Shown here: positions 1-7,530 of the stretch, piece after piece | Numbering within the stretch: the first letter of the stretch is position 1 | Layout of the letters: the number at the start of each line of letters is the position of its first letter | NCBI GenBank assembly: GCA_016212735.1 | Contig: JACRDZ010000034.1 | Span: forward strand, 1-8,892 | DNA from: Candidatus Firestoneibacteriota bacterium | GTDB lineage: Bacteria > JACRDZ01 | Direction of reading: 5' to 3' | DNA: 8,892 nucleotides | The notes under the pieces: generated by a model | Database searches by the model: none | Seen by the model: only the letters and a program-made list of their open reading frames with translations | What the model was told of the DNA's origin: nothing | Program-made: the position numbers and the translations under genes

Positions 1-1
1 T

Positions 2-2347
2 AAAAAGACCCTTTTTGAAAATGAAGAAAACAAGCTGGATTTATTTTCTCATTCAACATTATCAATTCTGATTCAAACTGATATATATAATAAAATGAAT
101 AAAATTCACAGCCGCAAAGATGTTTATTATTTAGATTACCACAATAAACTTGAATCTCTGAAATCTATGTATTCTGAATTGGAACATGTGTTCATTATTG
201 CTCCTTCAAAAGGAAATACTCCAAAATGGTTATATTTGGTTTCTGTAGCTAACTCTATTGATAAAGAATTCTCACCAGGAGAAATATTTGGTGATATAAA
301 TCTAAGTAATATTTCATTTTCCAGAAGTAAATTCCCCCCTTATAAGTTTAGAACCAATAGTGGCTTAAAAAAGCTTGTTCCAATATTCGATAAATCAGGA
401 AATTTAGTTGGGATATTAGGTTTTTATCTTTCTTTTGAAAATGCTAATATTCATGCAAAAAATCTGCGTAATAATATATATATTGTTTTTATTTTCATTG
501 TTTTTGCTTTATATATGATTTATATTTTCATTTCTTCCCAGATTATATCGCCAATTCACAAATTACAGGAAAATATTACAAGAATGTCTAAAGGAATTTA
601 TGCTCCGGATGTTTCTACTTATTCCAGTAAAGAATTTTTTGATCTTGCTGCTGGTTTAAATTGTCTAACAGAAATCATTAAAGAATACGGAGAAACTTCC
701 GTTAAATTAGAAAATGCATTGAAATTAAACAAAGCAAAATTCAAAGTAATTATTGACAGTATGCTGGCAGATGGAGTTTTTACTGTAGATAAAAATATGA
801 TAATAACAGAATTCAGTAAGGGAGCGGAAAACATAACCGGGTTTGCCCGTGAAGAAGCAATAGGTAAATATTGTAAAGAAATATTCCATCGTGATTTTTG
901 TGAAGAAAACTGCGCTCTTTTTCATGTAGCTAAATCAGGCAGTGTTGTAACCAATGTTGAATCAAATATAATTACAAAGGATAATCGTATTATACCAATT
1001 TTGAGTAGTTCATTTCCTCTTAAAGATGATGAAAACAATATAATTGGCAGTGTTGAATCATTTAGAGATATTACAGAATTAAAAAAGATGCATGAACATC
1101 TTGAAACTGCTAAAAATCAGGCTCTGGCATATTCGAACATACTGAAAGATCAGAATAAGGAACTTCTGGATACTTATACCCGGCTTGAGGAAACTCAGCA
1201 TAAAACTACTGATTATATGAGAAAACTGGAAAATACAAATTTTTTACTTGATAAAAAAATCATTGAGCTTTCCAAATTAAACGAATTTTCTCTTGCTTTG
1301 AGTTCTATCCTGAACATGGAAGAACTTTTGAATGTTGTAACCAAAAACTGCATAGAACAGACAAATGCTGATTCTGGTTCTCTTATGTTAATGGATGTGG
1401 ATAGACAGGAACTTATTGTAAGAGTTGCTTATGGCGATTATTACAATTACTATCAGGATATAACAAGTGCAAAAGTCAAAGTCGGAGATGGGATATCAGG
1501 ATGGGTTGCTATGAACGGAGAACCATTGCTTGTTACTAATATAGAAAAGGATCCGAGATTTAAACATCTTATACGTTCCAGATATAAATCAAAATCTCTT
1601 ATATGTGTTCCGCTTAAAATAAAAGACAGAGTAATAGGAGTATTAAATATAAATCATAAAAAAACCAGAGAATCATTTAATAAAGCTGATCTGGATTTTT
1701 TGCTTACAATTATTAATCAGGCTGCGATTGCTATTGAAAATACAAATCTTTACGAAAAACTTCAGCGAAGTTATTTTGAAACTGTACATGCATTAACAAT
1801 GGCAGTGGAAGCAAAGGATGACTGGACACGCGGGCATTCTGACAGAGTTATTAAATATGCAGTAGATATAGCTAAAAATTTAGGACTTTCTGACTGGCAG
1901 ATGGAAAATATCAGATATGGCGGAGCTCTTCATGATATTGGGAAAATAGGTATTAGTGAACTTATTATTAATAAAGACCGCTTCCTTACAAAAGAAGAAT
2001 TTGCAATAATAAAAAAACATCCAGTTATTGGAGCAAGTATTATTGAGCCTATTGAGTTTCTAAAACCGATTAGATCTATAATACGTCATCATCATGAGCA
2101 TTATGATGGGAATGGTTATCCAGACGGTCTTGAAGGAGAGAATATTATTTTTGAAGCAAGAATTCTGGCTGTGGCTGATGCATATGACGCAATGACTTCT
2201 GATCGGCCATATCGGAATGCATTAAGCAGTCAGCAGGCTTTGGTTGAATTGAAAAAAAATGCCGGGACACAATTTGATCCCAAAATAGTCGGTATTTTTG
2301 AAGATTTATTAATGCGAGGAATGAATGAAAAAATTATGCTTAGTTGA
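2..2347 (+). CDS. Membrane receptor c-di-GMP phosphodiesterase (sensor-HAMP-PAS-GAF-HD-GYP), 5'-truncated by window edge
   Basis: Predicted to hydrolyse cyclic di-GMP in the cytoplasm in response to an extracytoplasmic signal. The reading frame is open from the left edge, so the gene begins outside the window. The ATG at 95 has no Shine-Dalgarno and is unlikely to be the start. Numbering residues from that ATG: the end of a Cache-like sensor domain (to about 120), a membrane segment (about 128-150), HAMP (about 151-200), PAS (about 212-325), a coiled coil (about 330-395), GAF (about 396-548) and HD-GYP (about 556-745). The HD pair is at 613-614 in ALHDIGKIG, and the signature HHEHYDGNGYP ends at 676, so the catalytic metal and GYP motifs look intact. 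The PAS domain has three cysteines (260, 269, 273) in a C-x8-C-x3-C pattern. A first membrane helix before the sensor is expected but not visible. The last 23 nt overlap the exonuclease gene. The domain calls are secure; the signal is unknown. Confidence 0.93.
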   Translation, partial: KKTLFENEENKLDLFSHSTLSILIQTDIYNKMNKIHSRKDVYYLDYHNKLESLKSMYSELEHVFIIAPSKGNTPKWLYLVSVANSIDKEFSPGEIFGDINLSNISFSRSKFPPYKFRTNSGLKKLVPIFDKSGNLVGILGFYLSFENANIHAKNLRNNIYIVFIFIVFALYMIYIFISSQIISPIHKLQENITRMSKGIYAPDVSTYSSKEFFDLAAGLNCLTEIIKEYGETSVKLENALKLNKAKFKVIIDSMLADGVFTVDKNMIITEFSKGAENITGFAREEAIGKYCKEIFHRDFCEENCALFHVAKSGSVVTNVESNIITKDNRIIPILSSSFPLKDDENNIIGSVESFRDITELKKMHEHLETAKNQALAYSNILKDQNKELLDTYTRLEETQHKTTDYMRKLENTNFLLDKKIIELSKLNEFSLALSSILNMEELLNVVTKNCIEQTNADSGSLMLMDVDRQELIVRVAYGDYYNYYQDITSAKVKVGDGISGWVAMNGEPLLVTNIEKDPRFKHLIRSRYKSKSLICVPLKIKDRVIGVLNINHKKTRESFNKADLDFLLTIINQAAIAIENTNLYEKLQRSYFETVHALTMAVEAKDDWTRGHSDRVIKYAVDIAKNLGLSDWQMENIRYGGALHDIGKIGISELIINKDRFLTKEEFAIIKKHPVIGASIIEPIEFLKPIRSIIRHHHEHYDGNGYPDGLEGENIIFEARILAVADAYDAMTSDRPYRNALSSQQALVELKKNAGTQFDPKIVGIFEDLLMRGMNEKIMLS

Positions 2348-3197
2348 TGGACATTCCTACCTTTATCGCGCTTTCTACGCAATAAAAAACATTTATACTA
2401 AAACAGGACAACCTACCGGTGCAGTACTTGGATTTATCAACATGCTTTTAAAAATAATCCAGAAAGAAAAACCTCATATGCTTATGATTGCATTTGATTC
2501 ACCAAAACCCACATTTCGCAGAGAAAAATATTCCGAATATAAAGCAAACAGAAAAAAAATGCCTGATGAATTGATTTCACAAATTCCACTTGTTAAAGAA
2601 GTAATTGATGCGCTTAATATTCATTATATTGAGTTAGCCGGATTTGAAGCAGATGATATAATAGGAACTGTCGCACTTGAAGCAGATAAAAATGGGATAG
2701 AATTTATTGTTATTCATACTAATGATAAAGATATGCTGCAGCTTGTAAATAATCATATCTTTGTGCAAACCGAATCTGGAAATTCCACCAGATATAATAC
2801 TCTTGAAGTTATAAAACGTTTTGGTATTCCGCCTGAACACGTTCCTGATATGCTGGCATTGACTGGAGACACATCAGATAATATTCCAGGAGTCCCTGGA
2901 ATTGGTCCGAAAACAGCGTCATCATTAATTAAAGAATTTGGTACTCTGGAAAATCTTTTGAATTCCACCTGTAAAATAAAAAAAACAAAATTGCAGAATC
3001 TGCTGGAAAAATATAAAGATGATGCGCTCATAAGTTGTGAGCTCGCAAAATTACATACAGAACTTCCACTGGATATTGATTTTGATAATCTTAAAATAAA
3101 AGAATATGATTATATAAAACTTGATAAAATTCTTAAAAAATTGGAATTTAATAATCTGATAGATAAACTCATACCTCAGGAATTCAAATTATTATAA
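2325..3197 (+). CDS. Stand-alone 5'-3' exonuclease (DNA polymerase I N-terminal domain/FEN family)
   Basis: Predicted structure-specific 5' nuclease that removes 5' flaps or RNA primers during repair and replication. The 290 residues cover the whole exonuclease domain of Pol I with no polymerase domain attached. The family's acidic residues are present: D8 in VDGHSYLYRAFYA, D58 in AFDSP, E108/D110/D111 in GFEADDIIG, D134/D136 in NDKDMLQLV, and D182/D185 in LTGDTSDNIPGVPGIGPKTA. The last of these runs into the helix-hairpin-helix DNA-binding motif. R15 and the basic YKANRKKMP stretch (72-80) are also kept. ATG 2325 is chosen because GCGAGGA lies 4 nt upstream, inside the end of the phosphodiesterase gene, which suggests translational coupling. 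An ATG at 2321 is in another frame. The gene ends in a 6-nt tail-to-tail overlap with the YceI-like gene. A split polA is unlikely because nothing polymerase-like follows. The family is certain; the in vivo role is inferred. Confidence 0.93.
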   Translation: MKKLCLVDGHSYLYRAFYAIKNIYTKTGQPTGAVLGFINMLLKIIQKEKPHMLMIAFDSPKPTFRREKYSEYKANRKKMPDELISQIPLVKEVIDALNIHYIELAGFEADDIIGTVALEADKNGIEFIVIHTNDKDMLQLVNNHIFVQTESGNSTRYNTLEVIKRFGIPPEHVPDMLALTGDTSDNIPGVPGIGPKTASSLIKEFGTLENLLNSTCKIKKTKLQNLLEKYKDDALISCELAKLHTELPLDIDFDNLKIKEYDYIKLDKILKKLEFNNLIDKLIPQEFKLL

Positions 3198-3755
3198 ATT
3201 AATTTCCCATGAAATATCAAGTCTATCACGAACCCCTAATACTCCAAAGAGTGTACTGTATGGAACAAGGCCAAAATCAGACTGAAGGATAGTACATCTG
3301 CCTGTTAATTTATTATACGGTTTTTCTATATCTTTCATAAGAGTAAGATTTAATCCTTTTGTTAGTTTTTTTATGGTAAGTTCACCGGATACTAAAAAAC
3401 AATTTTCTTCCTCTTTTATATGATTGGAAACAAATTTTATAGTCGGATATTTTCTAACTGCAAGAATTTGATCACTTTTGATATTTTTCTCTATTTCTCT
3501 TTTATCTTTTTCAGTAAGAAGTTTTTCGTATCTTTTTTCTCCAATTACCACGCATATTACTTCCAGACTATTTGTTTCAACTGTGAGATACATCTTGCTT
3601 TCACCTGCGTTCCTGCTTTTTAAATCAAAATCAAGACAGAATTCATTAACCTTAATCAGTAAATCATGGGACAAAAGGCTTAAAGATCCGCTTTTGTAAG
3701 TATAAATATATAAACTAGATGTTTCGGCTCCAAGTTTATAAAAACCTTCTTTCAC
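3192..3755 (-). CDS. YceI-like domain protein, predicted cytoplasmic
   Basis: 187 residues matching the YceI family, lipocalin-like beta barrels that bind isoprenoid or amide lipids in characterised members. Family features visible: SHDLLIKVNEFCLDFD near 29-44, the RKYPTIKFVSN strand (about 101-111), the GELTIKKLTK hairpin (about 124-133), and a C-terminal segment from FGLVPYSTLFG to DRLDISWEI that closes the barrel. Length is typical. Unlike Escherichia coli YceI, which is exported, there is no hydrophobic signal peptide, so it probably acts in the cytoplasm. The start is GTG at 3755-3753, with GAAAGGG 5 nt upstream. It is transcribed divergently from the FlgT-like gene, from its own promoter (3788-3815), and is convergent with the exonuclease gene. 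Ligand unknown. Confidence 0.85.
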   Translation of the reverse strand: MKEGFYKLGAETSSLYIYTYKSGSLSLLSHDLLIKVNEFCLDFDLKSRNAGESKMYLTVETNSLEVICVVIGEKRYEKLLTEKDKREIEKNIKSDQILAVRKYPTIKFVSNHIKEEENCFLVSGELTIKKLTKGLNLTLMKDIEKPYNKLTGRCTILQSDFGLVPYSTLFGVLGVRDRLDISWEINL

Positions 3756-3760
3756 AAATT

Positions 3761-3767
3761 CCCTTTC
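3761..3767 (-). promoter_or_regulatory. Ribosome binding site deciding the GTG start of the YceI-like gene
   Basis: Read on the minus strand, GAAAGGG is followed by 5 nt and then GTG. No in-frame ATG with a comparable site lies nearby. A second purine run, GAGGA (3778-3774), precedes a TTG in a different frame that meets a stop after a few codons, so it is not used for this gene. Confidence 0.7.
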
Positions 3768-3787
3768 AAAAATTCCTCTATAATTTT

Positions 3788-3815
3788 ATTATAATTTGGT
3801 TTTTCAATAAGTCAA
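3788..3815 (-). promoter_or_regulatory. Predicted sigma-70 promoter of the YceI-like gene
   Basis: On the minus strand TTGACT (3815-3810) is followed by a 16-nt spacer and a perfect TATAAT (3793-3788). Transcription would start near 3781, giving a leader of about 25 nt that contains the ribosome binding site. Match and placement are good, but AT-rich DNA produces chance matches. Confidence 0.65.
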
Positions 3816-3837
3816 TAATGAAATTTGAAAATTATCA

Positions 3838-3866
3838 TTGACGATATATAAAAAAACAAATAATAT
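3838..3866 (+). promoter_or_regulatory. Predicted sigma-70 promoter of the FlgT-like/barrel-protease gene pair
   Basis: TTGACG (3838-3843), a 17-nt spacer, then TAATAT (3861-3866). The expected start is about 3873, immediately at the ATG (3874), so the message would be almost leaderless. This agrees with the absence of a Shine-Dalgarno there. An overlapping alternative is TTGAAA (3825-3830), 16 nt, TATAAA (3847-3852), which would give a leader of about 14 nt. I cannot choose between them by eye. Confidence 0.45.
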
Positions 3867-3873
3867 ATACTCT

Positions 3874-4644
3874 ATGAAAAAATTATTATTTCTTATAATA
3901 CTAATATCTTTTTATTTAAATCCAATTCTGGCATCAAATTCCGCTGATAACGAACCTGAATTAGATGCGGTTAATATAACTGCAAGCGGTATTGGAACAA
4001 TCGAAAAAAACATAAAAGATGCACGTGATAAAGCTATTCAGGATGCATTACGTCTTGCTGTTGAGCAGGCTAGAGGAGTAATGGTAAAAGTAGAAACAGA
4101 AGTTAATAATTATGCTCTTGTTAAAGATGAAGTTCTTTCACATACAGAAGGATTTGTAAAAAGCTATCAGATAATAAGTGAAGAAGAAAAGAGAGATGTT
4201 AAAATATATAAAGTTACAATTGTTGCACTTGTACAGATTTCTGACCCGGAATTAAAAAAACCTCCTCTTCAATTTAATACGAAAATATATGGAAATAAAG
4301 AACAAAGTATAATACAGGAATTAATTGCTCTAAGCAAACATACAAATCAGATTGCTCTTAATATTAAAGATAGAAATTTTGATGAATTAGCAAAACATAA
4401 ATCTGATATGCTTTTAAACAGATATCATACTCTAATCCAGGTAATAAATGCTATAGAGCCGCCTCCAAGGTTTCAAAAACAGCATCATGCTTTAATAAAA
4501 GCTATTCAATTAAAAACACACGCAACATCAATTTTTGTACAATCTGTTAAATTAAATAAAAATCCTGAAAAACTCAGAAGTGCTTTTAACATGAATAATG
4601 AAGCAAACAAAATACTCAAACATTTACGTGATCAAAAAAGATAA
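3874..4644 (+). CDS. Secreted protein with FlgT_N/LPP20-like domain and helical C-terminus
   Basis: 256 residues. MKKLLFLIILISFYLNPILA is a signal peptide, probably cleaved near residues 20-22. No lipobox cysteine is present, so it should be a soluble periplasmic protein. Residues about 30-135 resemble the N-terminal domain of FlgT and the LPP20 lipoprotein family: an ASGIGTIEKN strand, an amphipathic helix ARDKAIQDALRLAVEQA, the GVMVKVETEVNN turn, and SHTEGFVKSYQIISEEE followed by a V-x-I-x-A strand. Residues about 145-256 look like a helical bundle (N-x-x-DFDELAKHK-like repeats, INAIEPPPRF) that I do not recognise. A TTG 12 codons earlier is in frame, but it would put charged residues before the signal peptide and overlaps the promoter, so ATG 3874 is preferred. 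The next gene starts 31 nt after its stop, suggesting an operon. No flagellar genes are nearby, so a flagellar role is not implied. Confidence 0.72.
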   Translation: MKKLLFLIILISFYLNPILASNSADNEPELDAVNITASGIGTIEKNIKDARDKAIQDALRLAVEQARGVMVKVETEVNNYALVKDEVLSHTEGFVKSYQIISEEEKRDVKIYKVTIVALVQISDPELKKPPLQFNTKIYGNKEQSIIQELIALSKHTNQIALNIKDRNFDELAKHKSDMLLNRYHTLIQVINAIEPPPRFQKQHHALIKAIQLKTHATSIFVQSVKLNKNPEKLRSAFNMNNEANKILKHLRDQKR

Positions 4645-4675
4645 ATGTTCTTTTTGCACAATACTTCAAAAAAAT

Positions 4676-7342
4676 ATGAAAAAAAATTTATTATTTTTAA
4701 TATTTATCCCTGTAATTTTATATTCAACTTTAATTTCTTCTTCCCAATGGTCAGACTGGAAAACTTTTAAAACTGAATATTTTACTATTTTTTATAAACC
4801 GGGATATGAGGATTTTGCCAGGGAAGTTTTAAATGAGATGGAATATTACCGTCCTTTTGTCGAAAAGATTACCGGAAATAAAATCTACAATCTTTCTGTT
4901 GTAATTGAAGATGCAGGGGCTATTACAAACGGTTCAGCCAATCCATTTAACTACGCTATATATTTATATACATATCCGCCGTCATCAAACAGTTTAAATT
5001 TTACAGAAAACTGGCTGACTGAAGTCAGTATTCATGAATATACTCATATGCTTCATATGACAAAAGCAGGTGGTACACCCAGGTTATTAACAAATTTATT
5101 TGGGAATATTTTATTACCAAATCTTTTATCTCCAGGCTGGATAACAGAAGGAATAACTGTATATAATGAGTCACATACTTCAAGATATCAGGGAAGGCTA
5201 AATGACGGTTTATTTGATGCGTATATAGGAGCAAGTATAAAAGATAATCGTTTTCCTTCAATATTAAAAGCAACTTATTTACCACTGGAATATCCGGGCG
5301 GAATAGGATCTTATCTTTTTGGAAGTGAATTTTTCAGTTATATATCAAATACATACGGTGAAGATAAATTTGCCAAATTTTTTGAGATTACAGGCTCCAG
5401 AAGTTCATATTATATTTCACCATTATTTCCTTCTATTGGTCTTGACAGCGCATGTAAAAAAATATTTGGGAAGTCTTTTCCTTTTCTATGGCAGGAATGG
5501 TATAAATATGAAGCAGAACGTTTTAAAAATTTTGCAATTGAAGGCGAGCAAATTACCAATTACGGCTGGTTTATCGATGATTTAAAAATTTATAATAATA
5601 AATTATATTACAATAGAAGGTATCCTGTAAAAACTGGTGCTTTTGATGCTTTCTGGTTTAATGAAATTGTATCAAAAGATATTTCAGATGGTAAAGAAGA
5701 GACTATTATATCAACAACATCTTCTTTTACTGCCCCAATGAGAATTCATAATAATAAAATTTATTATGCTGTTAGTGAAATAAAACCTGGATATCCAAAT
5801 ACATCTTTGTTCTCATATGGATATTACTCACAAGTTCATGAAAAAGATATTATAACAGGAAGAGATATAATTCTTTTTAATGACGAAATTCGTTCTTTTG
5901 ACATTTTGAATGACAGGAATATTCTGTTTTCAAAAAATATTAACAAAGCTTTTGGTTCAGAAATCTGTTTATATGAAATAGCATCAGGTAAAAAAACAAC
6001 ACTTTTTAATAGCAACTATCTTGTAGATGAAATTTTAATTAATAACAATAAAATCATTGTTACAGCACGTAAAGACTGGGAGAATTTCAGTATTTATACT
6101 CTGGATCTGGGTACAAAAAAATTTATACCGCTTATTAATACTCCATATCTTGAAAGTCATATATCTGTTTCAGAAAATAAACTTTTTTTTACAGCAAATT
6201 ACCAAAAAATTTATGCATTATATTCTTATAATTTTTCAACAGGTAAAATATATCAAATTACCAAAGCAGGATTTGCTGACTTTCCTGTTTTTAATGAAAA
6301 AGATACCCTGATATATTTTATTGGCCTAAATTCTTACGGATACGATATTTATAGAAAAAAACCAGAGTTTAATGATTTTATTATTTCAGATTATCCAGTA
6401 TCAAAACATCCTGATTTTCAATATTTCCAATCAAATAAGGATAAAATTTCCACAGGAGGATATATAGACAATTTAAAAACACTGTTTCCTCCAAAAATGT
6501 TAAGAATACCTGTAATTTATGCAACTAATGATAGCACTTATGCAGGATTGTATTTTTCAGGAGGTGATGTTTTAGGCCATTTTGCACCATATTATGGAAT
6601 GATAATTTATGATTTCAAAAAGAATACTCCTCAGTTATCGTTTGCTCTTCCTATTAATTATTATGCTCCTCTATATTCCTCGATTAATTTTGCTACTTTT
6701 GATGAAAGATTTTTAAAATTCAATTTAGAATATCCTATTATTAGAAAAATATCGCCTGGTATAGAAGATTTTTCAATCGGATCATCTGTTAATCTTTTGA
6801 AAGATTTTAAAAGACGTGAAATGGAGCCGTATTTTACATTAAACTTTCGTTTACCTAAAACCTCAGGCGGATTAAATATATATCTTCCTTTTGAAAATAG
6901 AAATACTGGCTCAAATATCAGTCGTACAGGTTTTTATCCTAACCTATGGGTTTCACAATATTTAAGTAAACACAAGCTTGCATTTAATATTAAAGGTGTG
7001 TATGATGATGATAACCCTGAAACAATATTTAAAAAAATACGCGGTTATAAAGAAGTTCTGGATTCAAAGCATGGAGAAATATTTAGTTTAGAACTTTCGA
7101 GAACTATACTGCGCATAAGAAAAGGTATATGGAATCCAAATATTTTTTTCGAAGATATTAATGCTCTTATTTTTATTGATGGAGCTGTCCCTCGTGAAAG
7201 AAAATCACAACTATCTTCAGGTATTGAACTCCATCTTGAAACCAGAACAATGTTTTTATTAAATCTTGACTTTGGTATTAGAATGTCTGAAAATAAAGAA
7301 AATAAAACCAGTGTGGATATATTTCTTAAATCAATATTATAA
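4676..7342 (+). CDS. Exported peptidase-MA-like metalloprotease fused to TolB-like propeller and outer-membrane beta barrel
   Basis: 888 residues from ATG 4676, chosen because MKKNLLFLIFIPVILYS begins a signal peptide there. An ATG 26 codons upstream would bury it and overlap the preceding gene. Residues about 25-285 form a gluzincin domain: HEYTH at 120-124 supplies two zinc ligands and the catalytic Glu, and PGWITEGITVYNE places the third ligand at Glu158, as in peptidase MA-like proteins. Residues about 295-562 contain repeated IYTLDLGTKKF.../PVFNEKDTLIYF...YDIY patterns of TolB/WD40-like propeller blades. From about 610 to the end are alternating beta strands, an RGY motif (789-791), then LELSRTILRIRKGIWNP and a G-x-E-L-x-L stretch resembling the Omp85/BamA barrel. 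The protein should sit in the outer membrane with its protease in the periplasm or at the surface. The last residue is Leu, not the usual Phe. No Shine-Dalgarno is seen. Substrate unknown. Confidence 0.82.
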   Translation: MKKNLLFLIFIPVILYSTLISSSQWSDWKTFKTEYFTIFYKPGYEDFAREVLNEMEYYRPFVEKITGNKIYNLSVVIEDAGAITNGSANPFNYAIYLYTYPPSSNSLNFTENWLTEVSIHEYTHMLHMTKAGGTPRLLTNLFGNILLPNLLSPGWITEGITVYNESHTSRYQGRLNDGLFDAYIGASIKDNRFPSILKATYLPLEYPGGIGSYLFGSEFFSYISNTYGEDKFAKFFEITGSRSSYYISPLFPSIGLDSACKKIFGKSFPFLWQEWYKYEAERFKNFAIEGEQITNYGWFIDDLKIYNNKLYYNRRYPVKTGAFDAFWFNEIVSKDISDGKEETIISTTSSFTAPMRIHNNKIYYAVSEIKPGYPNTSLFSYGYYSQVHEKDIITGRDIILFNDEIRSFDILNDRNILFSKNINKAFGSEICLYEIASGKKTTLFNSNYLVDEILINNNKIIVTARKDWENFSIYTLDLGTKKFIPLINTPYLESHISVSENKLFFTANYQKIYALYSYNFSTGKIYQITKAGFADFPVFNEKDTLIYFIGLNSYGYDIYRKKPEFNDFIISDYPVSKHPDFQYFQSNKDKISTGGYIDNLKTLFPPKMLRIPVIYATNDSTYAGLYFSGGDVLGHFAPYYGMIIYDFKKNTPQLSFALPINYYAPLYSSINFATFDERFLKFNLEYPIIRKISPGIEDFSIGSSVNLLKDFKRREMEPYFTLNFRLPKTSGGLNIYLPFENRNTGSNISRTGFYPNLWVSQYLSKHKLAFNIKGVYDDDNPETIFKKIRGYKEVLDSKHGEIFSLELSRTILRIRKGIWNPNIFFEDINALIFIDGAVPRERKSQLSSGIELHLETRTMFLLNLDFGIRMSENKENKTSVDIFLKSIL

Positions 7343-7507
7343 TATACTCAGCAAGGTCATAAATTCGCATTTTTGCGCTGGTCTTGGACATCGATAGCTG
7401 CGTTGCTCAGGTTCGAAATAGTGCAAGGCTATTTCTCACCTTCGCGCCTTGCTCTCAATGCCCAATCCTCACCGAAAAAATGCGAATTTATGACCTTGCT
7501 GAGTATA
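7343..7507. repeat. 165-bp imperfect palindrome with perfect 32-bp terminal inverted repeats (MITE-like element)
   Basis: The outer arms 7343-7374 and 7476-7507 are exact reverse complements. Interior pairing continues imperfectly to a central stem, GAAATAG (7415-7421) with CTATTTC (7429-7435), around a 7-nt loop. Outer and inner stems share the same centre (7425), so the whole element is one symmetrical hairpin. The motif AGCAAGG or its complement recurs in both outer arms (7350, 7494) and inside (7446; TGCAAGG at 7422). G+C is about 45%, clearly above the flanks. Both ends read TATACTCAG inward, so a TA target duplication is possible but not provable. It starts directly after the stop codon of the barrel-protease gene and contains no gene. 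It may act as a transcription barrier. Confidence 0.88.
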
Positions 7508-7518
7508 GAGATTATCAT

Positions 7519-7523
7519 AGGAG
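7519..7523 (+). promoter_or_regulatory. Ribosome binding site deciding the GTG start of the ZIP transporter gene
   Basis: AGGAG lies 7 nt upstream of GTG 7531, just outside the palindromic element. This makes GTG the start, and the encoded protein then begins directly with a hydrophobic membrane segment. I see no convincing sigma-70 promoter between 7343 and 7530. Confidence 0.75.
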
Positions 7524-7530
7524 TTAATAC

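Noticed and set aside
619..925. Minus-strand open frames inside the receptor gene
   Set aside because: They lie wholly within a gene with unambiguous domains and show no recognisable protein features or ribosome binding sites.
2634..3031. Minus-strand open frames inside the exonuclease gene
   Set aside because: They are shadows of the conserved nuclease motifs, including the reverse of the GDTSDNIPG region.
3838..3873. TTG at 3838 as start of the FlgT-like protein
   Set aside because: It would place twelve polar residues ahead of a clear signal peptide, has no ribosome binding site, and its TTG is part of the best -35 element.
4598..4675. Upstream ATG for the barrel protease, overlapping the FlgT-like gene
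   Set aside because: It adds 26 residues, including cysteines and lysines, before the signal peptide and has no ribosome binding site. ATG 4676 fits an exported protein.
5025..6311. Short open frames on both strands inside the barrel-protease gene
   Set aside because: Low-complexity, AT-driven frames without start signals; the protease and propeller motifs account for this DNA.
7343..7507. CRISPR repeat, tRNA-like structure or ordinary rho-independent terminator
   Set aside because: There is a single palindrome with no repeat-spacer series, no cloverleaf or anticodon arm, and no U-tract after the stem.
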